The notes under the pieces are model-generated. The model searched no databases. It worked only from the letters and a program-made list of their open reading frames with translations, and was not told the origin of the DNA. The position numbers and the translations under genes are program-made. From positions 1-9,385 of the forward strand of contig CAZNNN010000027.1 in NCBI GenBank assembly GCA_964574405.1: a DNA stretch of 9,385 bases. Reading direction: 5' to 3'. The DNA is from JBBAAW01 sp964574405 (GTDB taxonomy: Bacteria > Patescibacteriota > WWE3 > UBA101185 > UBA10185). The number at the start of each line of letters is the position of its first letter. Position 1 is the first letter of the stretch. Shown here piece after piece: positions 1 to 4,728 of this stretch.

Positions 1-219
1 AAACTAAAGTCATTAAAGTTATGGTCTTGCCAACAAGACGGTTGTCAGTCTAAATTTGATCGCCAAGGCTATAATTGTTTTTATCACGACTATGAAGAGG
101 ACGGAAAACAAAGTCCTAGTAGAAAAAGCCCGGAGGATTTCAGCAAGGATTACGAGCATAAGCTTGGCTTACTAAAAAAGTGGACATCAGAATATCTTGG
201 AGGTATACAATCTAACTAA
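1..219 (+). CDS. Hypothetical protein, C-terminal fragment (5' end outside window)
   Basis: Reading frame 1 is open from the first base to a TAA at 217-219, giving the last 72 residues of a protein whose start lies outside the window. I do not recognise the family. The fragment is polar and charged. Near its left end it has Cys residues spaced C-x4-C, followed about ten residues later by C-x2-H, which could be a small metal-binding knuckle, but this is only a spacing observation. The tail contains a Lys/Leu-rich helix-like stretch. The stop codon is one base before the ATG of the next gene, so the two may be cotranscribed and translationally coupled. It could be a spurious open frame, but 73 stop-free codons abutting the next start make a real gene more likely. 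Confidence 0.5.
   Translation, partial: KLKSLKLWSCQQDGCQSKFDRQGYNCFYHDYEEDGKQSPSRKSPEDFSKDYEHKLGLLKKWTSEYLGGIQSN
181..211 (+). promoter_or_regulatory. Possible sigma70-type promoter of the nucleotidyltransferase gene
   Basis: A TGGACA at 181-186 is followed after 17 nt by TATACA at 204-209; the overlapping TACAAT at 206-211 is an alternative -10. Transcription would start around 216-218, only a few bases before the ATG at 221. The element lies inside the preceding coding frame, so it may be chance. The same TATACAAT octamer is the -10 region of the next promoter, at 816-823. Confidence 0.35.
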
Positions 220-220
220 A

Positions 221-799
221 ATGCTTTTTCCGAGGATAAAAATGGTTTTTGTTGACATCCTTTTAAAAGGACTATTTGTTTTGGAGAAGTTAGGGTTTAA
301 GATCCTTCCAATCCCTAAAGTCGATCCGGATGGAAAAACTTTGGAGGTTTTTAATTTACTAAAAAAGATTTATGCCGAGGCGGAAAAGCGGGGTATTAAA
401 GTGTGGTTAACTGGTTCATGGGCAATAACAGGGAGATACGGAGCTTACTTTAAAAATATCCGCGACATTGATTTCACAATGTTAACAAAGGTCAACGAGG
501 CGGATTTTGCTGAAACACTTTCTTTCTTGGGATTGGCAAAAGTGAAAGAAGGACCAATGGGCGCAAATCGTTATGTCGACCAGAAAAGTGGTATTGAGGT
601 AGATTTCGGTTCGATAACTTACCCAGGCGTTTATTACAACATGCCTCTAAAAGACAACGAGGTAATGGTTTTGGATGGGTTTAGTTACCGGGTTATCCCA
701 GTTGAAAGTCATGTAAAAGTCTACAAATATATTCTTTTTAATACGGGACAGAGTTTAAGGAACGATTTGATTAAAATAAAAATCCTGTTAAGGTATTGA
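221..799 (+). CDS. Nucleotidyltransferase-fold protein (MNT / aminoglycoside-lincosamide adenylyltransferase-like)
   Basis: The 192-residue product has the core signature of the polymerase-beta nucleotidyltransferase fold. A Gly-Ser-Trp follows a hydrophobic strand (residues 65-67), a metal-binding Asp-x-Asp lies about 15 residues later (D82, D84), and a third acidic residue sits in an EVDF strand (D128). Such enzymes transfer NMP from an NTP to a small molecule, tRNA or protein; the substrate cannot be read from the sequence. The C-terminal helices resemble those of LinA/AadB-like and toxin-type NTases. I chose ATG 221 because it follows the previous stop by one base and sits just downstream of a possible promoter. 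ATG 242 has a better Shine-Dalgarno (GAGG at 232-235, 6 nt away) and is a real alternative. TTG 197 has neither. The gene lies immediately upstream of an Xre-type regulator, so a toxin role is possible but unproven. No HEPN partner is visible. Confidence 0.75.
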   Translation: MLFPRIKMVFVDILLKGLFVLEKLGFKILPIPKVDPDGKTLEVFNLLKKIYAEAEKRGIKVWLTGSWAITGRYGAYFKNIRDIDFTMLTKVNEADFAETLSFLGLAKVKEGPMGANRYVDQKSGIEVDFGSITYPGVYYNMPLKDNEVMVLDGFSYRVIPVESHVKVYKYILFNTGQSLRNDLIKIKILLRY

Positions 800-823
800 C
801 ATATAACATATATGTTATACAAT
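796..823 (+). promoter_or_regulatory. Sigma70-type promoter of the Xre-family gene
   Basis: A perfect TTGACA (796-801) overlaps the TGA stop of the upstream gene. It is followed after 16 nt by TACAAT (818-823), one mismatch from consensus. The -10 ends 6 nt before ATG 830, so the predicted transcript starts at or within a base of that ATG, making it leaderless. The spacer is filled by a perfect palindrome, 802-819. Confidence 0.8.
802..819. promoter_or_regulatory. Perfect 18-bp palindrome in promoter spacer: likely autorepressor operator
   Basis: TATAACATATATGTTATA is self-complementary over all 18 bases. It begins right after the -35 hexamer and runs into the -10, where a bound dimer would block RNA polymerase. 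The adjacent gene encodes an Xre-type HTH protein; that family usually represses its own promoter through such sites. Binding is inferred. Confidence 0.75.
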
Positions 824-829
824 ATATCT

Positions 830-1102
830 ATGATGACCTATAAAGAATACAAAGAAAGAGCCCTAAAGAATCCCAACTTTAAGAGAGAGTACGAAAAACT
901 ACGCCCTGAATATGAGTTAGCAGTCTCTTTAGCTAGAAGGAGGGTGGAAAGGAAGATGACACAAGGGAGTTTGGCTCAAAAGCTCCATACAAAGCAGAGC
1001 GCCATCTCAAGGTTAGAGTCCGGACTATATAACCCAACTCTTGGGTTTCTAAAGAATGTGGCTACTGCGTTAGGTTGTAAATTAAACATTTCTCTTAGTT
1101 AG
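830..1102 (+). CDS. Xre/HigA-type helix-turn-helix antitoxin-like transcriptional regulator
   Basis: This 90-residue protein opens with the charged helix typical of HigA-like antitoxins (MTYKEY, then a Lys/Glu-rich stretch ending in LRPEYEL). It continues into an Xre-type HTH: the first helix spans about residues 44-52 (TQGSLAQKL) and the recognition helix about 55-62 (KQSAISRLE), followed by the conserved Gly-x-x-x-Pro turn (G65, P69). It probably binds the 18-bp palindrome at 802-819 and represses itself. I place the start at ATG 830 (or 833). A longer frame from ATG 812 would begin inside the operator and upstream of the expected transcription start. The usual RelE/HigB toxin partner is absent. 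The upstream neighbour is a nucleotidyltransferase, and downstream is the convergent ligase gene, whose stop overlaps this one (1099-1102). It is therefore either an orphan antitoxin or the partner of the NTase. Confidence 0.85.
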   Translation: MMTYKEYKERALKNPNFKREYEKLRPEYELAVSLARRRVERKMTQGSLAQKLHTKQSAISRLESGLYNPTLGFLKNVATALGCKLNISLS

Positions 1103-2886
1103 TCGTCAGGTTTCCTTTGCGACTTATGGAGAGCCAAAATTTCCTTGGGCGAGGTAGTATCTGCAGGGGACTTATCGTCGCGGAAAGTTATTAGACGGGG
1201 GAATCTCAAAGCGTAGCCACTGGTATGGTTTTGAGATACAGAAATTTCGTCGCCCCCCAGCTCCACCATAACTTCCGGCGTTACCCAAACATCGGGCGTT
1301 AAAATCTTTGGAAATTTCACATTTTTTGGTGCTTCTTTAACTTTTAATTTATCGCACCTTTTTTTAAGTTCCACCCACTCTTCATCCCTTAACCCCGTGC
1401 CAACTTTGGTTAATGTGGTAAAAACTTGTTCATCTTTGTCCCAAATCCCGCAAAGAAAGCCACCAATGCCAAAAGCAGCCCTACTTCCCCTCCCAAAATA
1501 GTAACCCAAAACCACGCAGTCAACAGTGTCCTCCAAAATATCCGTGTTGGAGCGTTTTAGCTTAATCCAGCTAAATTCTCTAGCGCCCGCCCTATAAGGC
1601 GCTTGCGGGTTTTTTACCATAATGCCCTCCAAGTTTTTTTCTTTGGACAACTCAAAAAACTGCCATAGTTCCACCGGATCTGCAGTTTCTATATGTTTAG
1701 CTACTTCCAACACCTCGCCCCGCTCAATGGTCGATTCTAATAGCCTGTGTCGTTCGTTTAAGCTTAACGGCGTAAGATCTTTGCCGTTTAGGTACAAAAT
1801 GTCAAAAACTATATACTTTAACGGAATTTGTTTAGCGTAATCGCCCACATGGTGCTTGCGTTTTCTTTGCATCATGTCCTGAAACGGTATGTACCTACTC
1901 GTTTTGGGGTCAAAGCCAACGGCCTCACCGTCCAGTATGATGCTAGTAGCGTCGAGTTGATTAAGGGCGGATTCCACCACATCCGGAAATTGGTAGGTGT
2001 TTTCCTCCAAGTTGCGTGTAAAGGTTTTTACTAGTATCTCACCTTTATTAAAGGCAAAAAGGGCATTTTGATCCAACTTTTTATCCAAACCAGTCTTTTG
2101 CCTATCCAAATGTAGTTGAACCCGTGTTCCGTCCAGTTTATATTCCGCCCAAGCAGTTCCAGCCATTTTTTCTAAAATTTCTTCTGGATCAGAAAGTCGC
2201 TGTGCCTTTTGGGAAAGTACTGGCACGCCGGTTTCCAGGCGGATCTTTCCGATTCCTTTTAACCCCTCCTTTTTTAATGTTTTTGCTATAAAGCCTACAT
2301 CCGGGTGAATATTGTAAACTTCCTCAATTGTTCTACTGGCGGATTTATCCCCACTTAGTATTTTTGAAAGCGCGTTTATTACGGTTTGCTCTGTAAAGCC
2401 CAGTCTGGTGGTTCCGAGTACAATTTTTATAGTATATTTTGCCGACAGGGGAGACAGCGTCTTTAGTAGGTTAGAAAGCGCCACAATTTTTCTATCCTGC
2501 GAGCCTGCCCCCTCATCCACGGCTATGGTCACCATTTGCTCTCGAATCTCTTTAATCCCGTCATTGCGAGCGGAGCGAAGCAATCCCGTAGTAGCTAGCG
2601 CCAAAGCTACATCTCCTAAATCGCCCACTTCCGAGTACATTTTTTCCACTTTGGCCTTCTCCACCCCGTAACAAAGCTCTAAAGCTCGCACAACCATTTT
2701 GTCGGCCATATTAAATTTAATTTGATTGTACGGTGGGTTTAAATACCCAAGCGCTAAAAATATGCCCACTTCCACTTCGTCAGCATCAAGAGCTTCAATT
2801 AACTCTGCCAAGATGTCCGTAATTTCCAGCCGTTTGCTGGTTTTTTCCAGTTCTGCTAAATATTCACAAAACTTTGCATATTTCAT
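1099..2886 (-). CDS. lig: ATP-dependent DNA ligase, archaeal/LigB type
   Basis: The 595-residue product seals nicks in duplex DNA in replication and repair, using ATP. All the nucleotidyltransferase motifs are visible: motif I KLDG with the AMP-accepting K250, motif III LDGEAV (318-323), motif IIIa around 358-366, motif IV EGIMVK (420-425), motif V WIKLKR (440-445) and the C-terminal RFPR...RDDK (561-572). The N-terminal helical DNA-binding domain fills about residues 1-210 and the OB fold about 450-595. The length is normal for archaeal and CPR-type enzymes. Start ATG 2886 overlaps the PIN gene's TGA in an ATGA, so translation is probably coupled and the ligase appears to be expressed from the AbrB promoter. 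Residues about 100-109 (TGLLRSARND) are encoded by a palindromic repeat lying in the linker that is variable in this family. Most bacteria use NAD-dependent LigA, so an ATP enzyme in this context fits Microgenomates-like CPR lineages. Confidence 0.97.
   Translation of the reverse strand: MKYAKFCEYLAELEKTSKRLEITDILAELIEALDADEVEVGIFLALGYLNPPYNQIKFNMADKMVVRALELCYGVEKAKVEKMYSEVGDLGDVALALATTGLLRSARNDGIKEIREQMVTIAVDEGAGSQDRKIVALSNLLKTLSPLSAKYTIKIVLGTTRLGFTEQTVINALSKILSGDKSASRTIEEVYNIHPDVGFIAKTLKKEGLKGIGKIRLETGVPVLSQKAQRLSDPEEILEKMAGTAWAEYKLDGTRVQLHLDRQKTGLDKKLDQNALFAFNKGEILVKTFTRNLEENTYQFPDVVESALNQLDATSIILDGEAVGFDPKTSRYIPFQDMMQRKRKHHVGDYAKQIPLKYIVFDILYLNGKDLTPLSLNERHRLLESTIERGEVLEVAKHIETADPVELWQFFELSKEKNLEGIMVKNPQAPYRAGAREFSWIKLKRSNTDILEDTVDCVVLGYYFGRGSRAAFGIGGFLCGIWDKDEQVFTTLTKVGTGLRDEEWVELKKRCDKLKVKEAPKNVKFPKILTPDVWVTPEVMVELGGDEISVSQNHTSGYALRFPRLITFRDDKSPADTTSPKEILALHKSQRKPDD
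2554..2589. repeat. Short palindromic repeat inside the ligase gene, flanked by 8-bp direct repeats
   Basis: AATCCCGT occurs at 2554-2561 and 2582-2589. Between them ATTGC (2563-2567) pairs with GCAAT (2580-2584) around a purine-rich GAGCGGAGCGAA loop. The motif resembles dispersed CATTGCGAG...GCAATC repeats that I recall from several bacterial groups, which when translated give LLRSARND-like peptides. It is read in frame as part of the ligase. A degenerate relative lies in recF at 7999-8028. Confidence 0.7.
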
Positions 2887-3323
2887 AAAGGTAGATCTGC
2901 CACGCCTAAAGTTAATATTTTGTCCTGCACTTTAAACTTGTAGTCGTTAGTTATTAAAAGGTCACATTTATGAACAATGCTGGAGGCTAGCTGGATTGCA
3001 TCTGATACTCTAAAACCATATAATCTCCTCATTTCTGCGGCTTTGTTACAAGTGTAGTAATCCACATCCATTATCGAGAGATTTTCGGTATTAACAAAGA
3101 AGTTAGAATACTCCGCCTCTTTTTCCGCGTTAGTTATTAGTTTTTTGGTCGACAGCACTTCCAGTGGGGAAATTACCGATGTAATAGCTTTGTTTTCTCC
3201 AAGTTCTATACTTTTAAACAGTTGCCGAATTTGAGGAAAGTAGATCTCAGTTTCATCCAACAAGTAAATAAATATATTGGTATCCAAAAAGAGTTTTTTG
3301 TCTTTAATCAAGTCAGTAAACAC
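2883..3323 (-). CDS. PIN-domain ribonuclease, VapC-type toxin
   Basis: This 146-residue protein is a complete PIN domain. The acidic metal-binding residues are in the expected places: D14 in LDTNIFIY, E55 in SPLEVLS, D108 in VSDAIQLA and D127 in ITNDYKF. VapC proteins are magnesium-dependent endoribonucleases, usually cutting tRNA or rRNA, and are held inactive by a cognate antitoxin. The gene starts at GTG 3323, six bases after the stop of the AbrB-type gene, the normal VapB-VapC order. I see no good Shine-Dalgarno, so translation may depend on reinitiation from the antitoxin frame. Its TGA overlaps the ligase ATG by ATGA, so toxin and ligase are translated from one message. No active-site residue is missing, so the toxin should be active if freed from its antitoxin. 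The RNA target is unknown. Confidence 0.9.
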   Translation of the reverse strand: MFTDLIKDKKLFLDTNIFIYLLDETEIYFPQIRQLFKSIELGENKAITSVISPLEVLSTKKLITNAEKEAEYSNFFVNTENLSIMDVDYYTCNKAAEMRRLYGFRVSDAIQLASSIVHKCDLLITNDYKFKVQDKILTLGVADLPL

Positions 3324-3329
3324 GGGAAT

Positions 3330-3572
3330 TTACCAATCGTTTCTAATATTATCTACATATTGATCCACATTTTTACCCCATAGCCCCTTTCCCGTTCCAG
3401 CAACGCGATCCACCCAACTTGCGGGTTTTGGTGTAAGGGTTAGGGTTTTAGGCTCTTGTAATTGTGAGGACAGTATAACTTCAGAACCCCCATCCATGCC
3501 TAAAAGAAGCCTTATTCCTCTCGGTATGGTTATTTGCCCTTGCGGACTTAGTTTTACCGTAGTATTTATCAT
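3330..3572 (-). CDS. SpoVT/AbrB-domain antitoxin (VapB-type)
   Basis: The 80-residue protein has a swapped-hairpin AbrB DNA-binding domain in residues about 4-48, with the signature SPQGQITIPRGIRLLLG. This is followed by a Trp- and Gly-containing tail (about 52-80, with GTGKGLWGKN and a final NDW) of the kind that wraps VapC toxins. It most likely neutralises the downstream PIN protein and, as a complex, represses its own promoter. It is the first gene of the AbrB-PIN-ligase operon. The start at ATG 3572 is set by a strong promoter whose -10 ends 6 nt upstream, which predicts a leaderless transcript. No Shine-Dalgarno is present in those 6 nt. The AbrB fold alone is also found in non-toxin regulators, but the tail and the neighbouring PIN gene make the antitoxin reading the better one. 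Confidence 0.9.
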   Translation of the reverse strand: MINTTVKLSPQGQITIPRGIRLLLGMDGGSEVILSSQLQEPKTLTLTPKPASWVDRVAGTGKGLWGKNVDQYVDNIRNDW

Positions 3573-3578
3573 ATTTTT

Positions 3579-3607
3579 ACTTTAGCAAAGAATCTAAAAG
3601 ATGTCAA
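3579..3607 (-). promoter_or_regulatory. Sigma70-type promoter of the AbrB-PIN-ligase operon
   Basis: On the minus strand a perfect TTGACA (3607-3602) is followed after exactly 17 nt by TAAAGT (3584-3579), preceded by TGC as an extended -10. Six nt then separate it from ATG 3572. CTTTAG at 3580-3585 and CTAAAAG at 3594-3600 form an imperfect inverted repeat over the -10 and spacer, a possible AbrB or AbrB-PIN operator. This is the only clear promoter seen for the ligase. Confidence 0.8.
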
Positions 3608-3637
3608 GAAAAAGTAAAAAAAGGTTATTACCACGGC

Positions 3638-4618
3638 TCATTTAAGCTTGTATTTGGACGACTTGGTGCTGCCAACTTTTATTATCACACCGCGGTCTAT
3701 TAAGGTTTTCAGGTCGCGTAAAACGGAGTCTTCAGAAATTGCGGGAAACAGCAAGGCAAAATCTTTGTTAAGCATGATGCCGTAGTTGCTTAAGTATTGT
3801 ACAATCTTGCTTTGTCTTTCTGTGAGATCCGTTAAGCCCTGTGCTACGGCGGTTTTGGTCTGGCGTTCGCCCAGAGTAACTTTTTCTTTTATGTCCATAG
3901 CGTCGTAGGACAAAACTTCAGAAAAATACTCCAGCCAGGTGGTTAAATCGCCATCATCTTTAAAAATGGCGTAGATAGCTTTTTGGTACGACTGCTTGTC
4001 AGCCAGATACCTCACTTCGTATTTAAAAAAGTTCTTTAGATTGTAAGTACGCCATCGTAACGCCATTCTAGTAAATAAGTTACTCACTACGGAGTTGTAG
4101 GCTTCAAATACGGAGAGAACCTCAAGTCTTGCTCGTAAAACGCCAGCAAATATTATGGGGTGGGTTTCTAGGGCGTCCACACTTTGACACCAGTCCATTA
4201 GTTCCACGGTGTCGGCTAAGATTTCCTCCGGATTGGTGTATTTAGGTATTTTTTGACTTCGGTAGAGTCCCCTATTTATATCTTGCTCACCCACTAAACC
4301 TTGGTACAACAGTTTTAAGCGGGTGTTTGTGTACTCTTCTGGTTCAAAAGAGGTGGTAAGTACCACCTTTACAACATTGGCTAGATCCGCAGGTACAACT
4401 TGCAAAAGTCCGTCCACCGCCATTTTAATTTGATTTTCCGCAAAGTCTTTGCCCATGTCCATGCCTATGCTTTTTATTAGGGCAATGGTGGCTTCTTTTT
4501 GGATACTTTCTTCTACGGTGGGTAAAATGGGGGTATTTTCTGCCAAAGCCTTGGCGTACTCCACCAGAGCTATGTTTTTTAGAATCTTATTGGTGATGGT
4601 GTATTCGGGCAGGAACAT
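3638..4618 (-). CDS. Fic-family pseudoenzyme with C-terminal winged helix
   Basis: The 326-residue protein follows the plan of Fic proteins. It has an N-terminal Fic_N-like stretch (FLPEYTITNKIL), a GLYR segment (117-120) matching the GKYR of Fic domains, HPIIFAGV (153-160) matching the helix before the active site, a NFF segment (196-198) and a TTWLEYF segment (226-232). Where active Fic enzymes have HPFxxGNGRxxR, this one reads SVFEAYNSVVSN (169-180). The catalytic His, both Gly of GNG and the Arg are gone; only the Phe and one Asn remain. The inhibitory S-x-x-x-E-G motif near residue 50 is also not intact. It is therefore unlikely to AMPylate. Residues about 262-326 form a winged helix (LTERQ..., then SEDSVLRDLKTLIDRGVI), so it may act as a DNA-binding regulator. 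It is transcribed divergently from the kinase-like gene and ends about 30 nt before the promoter of the AbrB operon. I infer the Fic relationship by residue pattern only. Confidence 0.75.
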   Translation of the reverse strand: MFLPEYTITNKILKNIALVEYAKALAENTPILPTVEESIQKEATIALIKSIGMDMGKDFAENQIKMAVDGLLQVVPADLANVVKVVLTTSFEPEEYTNTRLKLLYQGLVGEQDINRGLYRSQKIPKYTNPEEILADTVELMDWCQSVDALETHPIIFAGVLRARLEVLSVFEAYNSVVSNLFTRMALRWRTYNLKNFFKYEVRYLADKQSYQKAIYAIFKDDGDLTTWLEYFSEVLSYDAMDIKEKVTLGERQTKTAVAQGLTDLTERQSKIVQYLSNYGIMLNKDFALLFPAISEDSVLRDLKTLIDRGVIIKVGSTKSSKYKLK

Positions 4619-4623
4619 TTACC

Positions 4624-4655
4624 ATAATATTTGCATATTTCCCGCAAAGTGTAAA
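4624..4655 (-). promoter_or_regulatory. Possible promoter of the Fic-like gene
   Basis: On the minus strand TATTAT (4629-4624) lies 5 nt upstream of ATG 4618, again predicting a near-leaderless message. The nearest -35-like sequence, TTTACA (4655-4650), is at a long 20-nt spacing, so this promoter is weak or differently organised. Confidence 0.4.
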
Positions 4656-4702
4656 GTATGCGCCTAATGATTTTCAATAATTTCTATAAAGGCTGTTTGT
4701 TT

Positions 4703-4718
4703 TATCTGAATTCTGATA
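4703..4718. promoter_or_regulatory. Imperfect palindrome overlapping the kinase-like gene's -10 region
   Basis: TATCTGAATTCTGATA is palindromic except for one mismatched pair (T4707/T4714). It is centred on GAATTC and touches the extended -10 of the rightward promoter. Its position resembles that of the 802-819 operator. A regulator site is possible; the winged-helix protein encoded on the other side is one candidate ligand. Confidence 0.35.
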
Positions 4719-4722
4719 TAAA
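4714..4722 (+). promoter_or_regulatory. Extended -10 promoter of the kinase-like gene
   Basis: TGATATAAA is an extended -10 (TG, one base, then TATAAA at 4717-4722). It ends 6 nt before GTG 4729, the same spacing as at 830 and 3572. A weak TGTTTG at 4694-4699 sits 17 nt upstream as a possible -35. The predicted RNA starts at the initiator GTG. Confidence 0.6.
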
Positions 4723-4728
4723 TATATT

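Noticed and set aside
197..220. TTG 197 as start of the NTase gene
   Set aside because: It has no Shine-Dalgarno, overlaps the previous gene, and better ATG starts exist at 221 and 242.
221..799. Lincosamide or aminoglycoside resistance gene
   Set aside because: Only the fold-level GS...DxD...D pattern is shared. Nothing in the sequence points to an antibiotic substrate.
812..829. Start of the Xre gene at ATG 812
   Set aside because: It lies inside the 18-bp palindrome and upstream of the expected transcription start. ATG 830 is 6 nt after the -10 and matches the family N-terminus.
2408..2671. Plus-strand open frame over the ligase repeat (reads SLRAERSNP)
   Set aside because: It is an antisense shadow of the ligase. 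The peptide is the usual by-product of translating the palindromic repeat.
3638..4618. Active Fic/Doc toxin
   Set aside because: The catalytic His and the GNGR residues are replaced, so AMP or phosphate transfer is not expected.
4633..4661. GCATA...TATGC inverted repeat upstream of the Fic-like gene as an operator
   Set aside because: The arms are only 5 bp with a 19-nt gap, which is within chance in AT-rich DNA.
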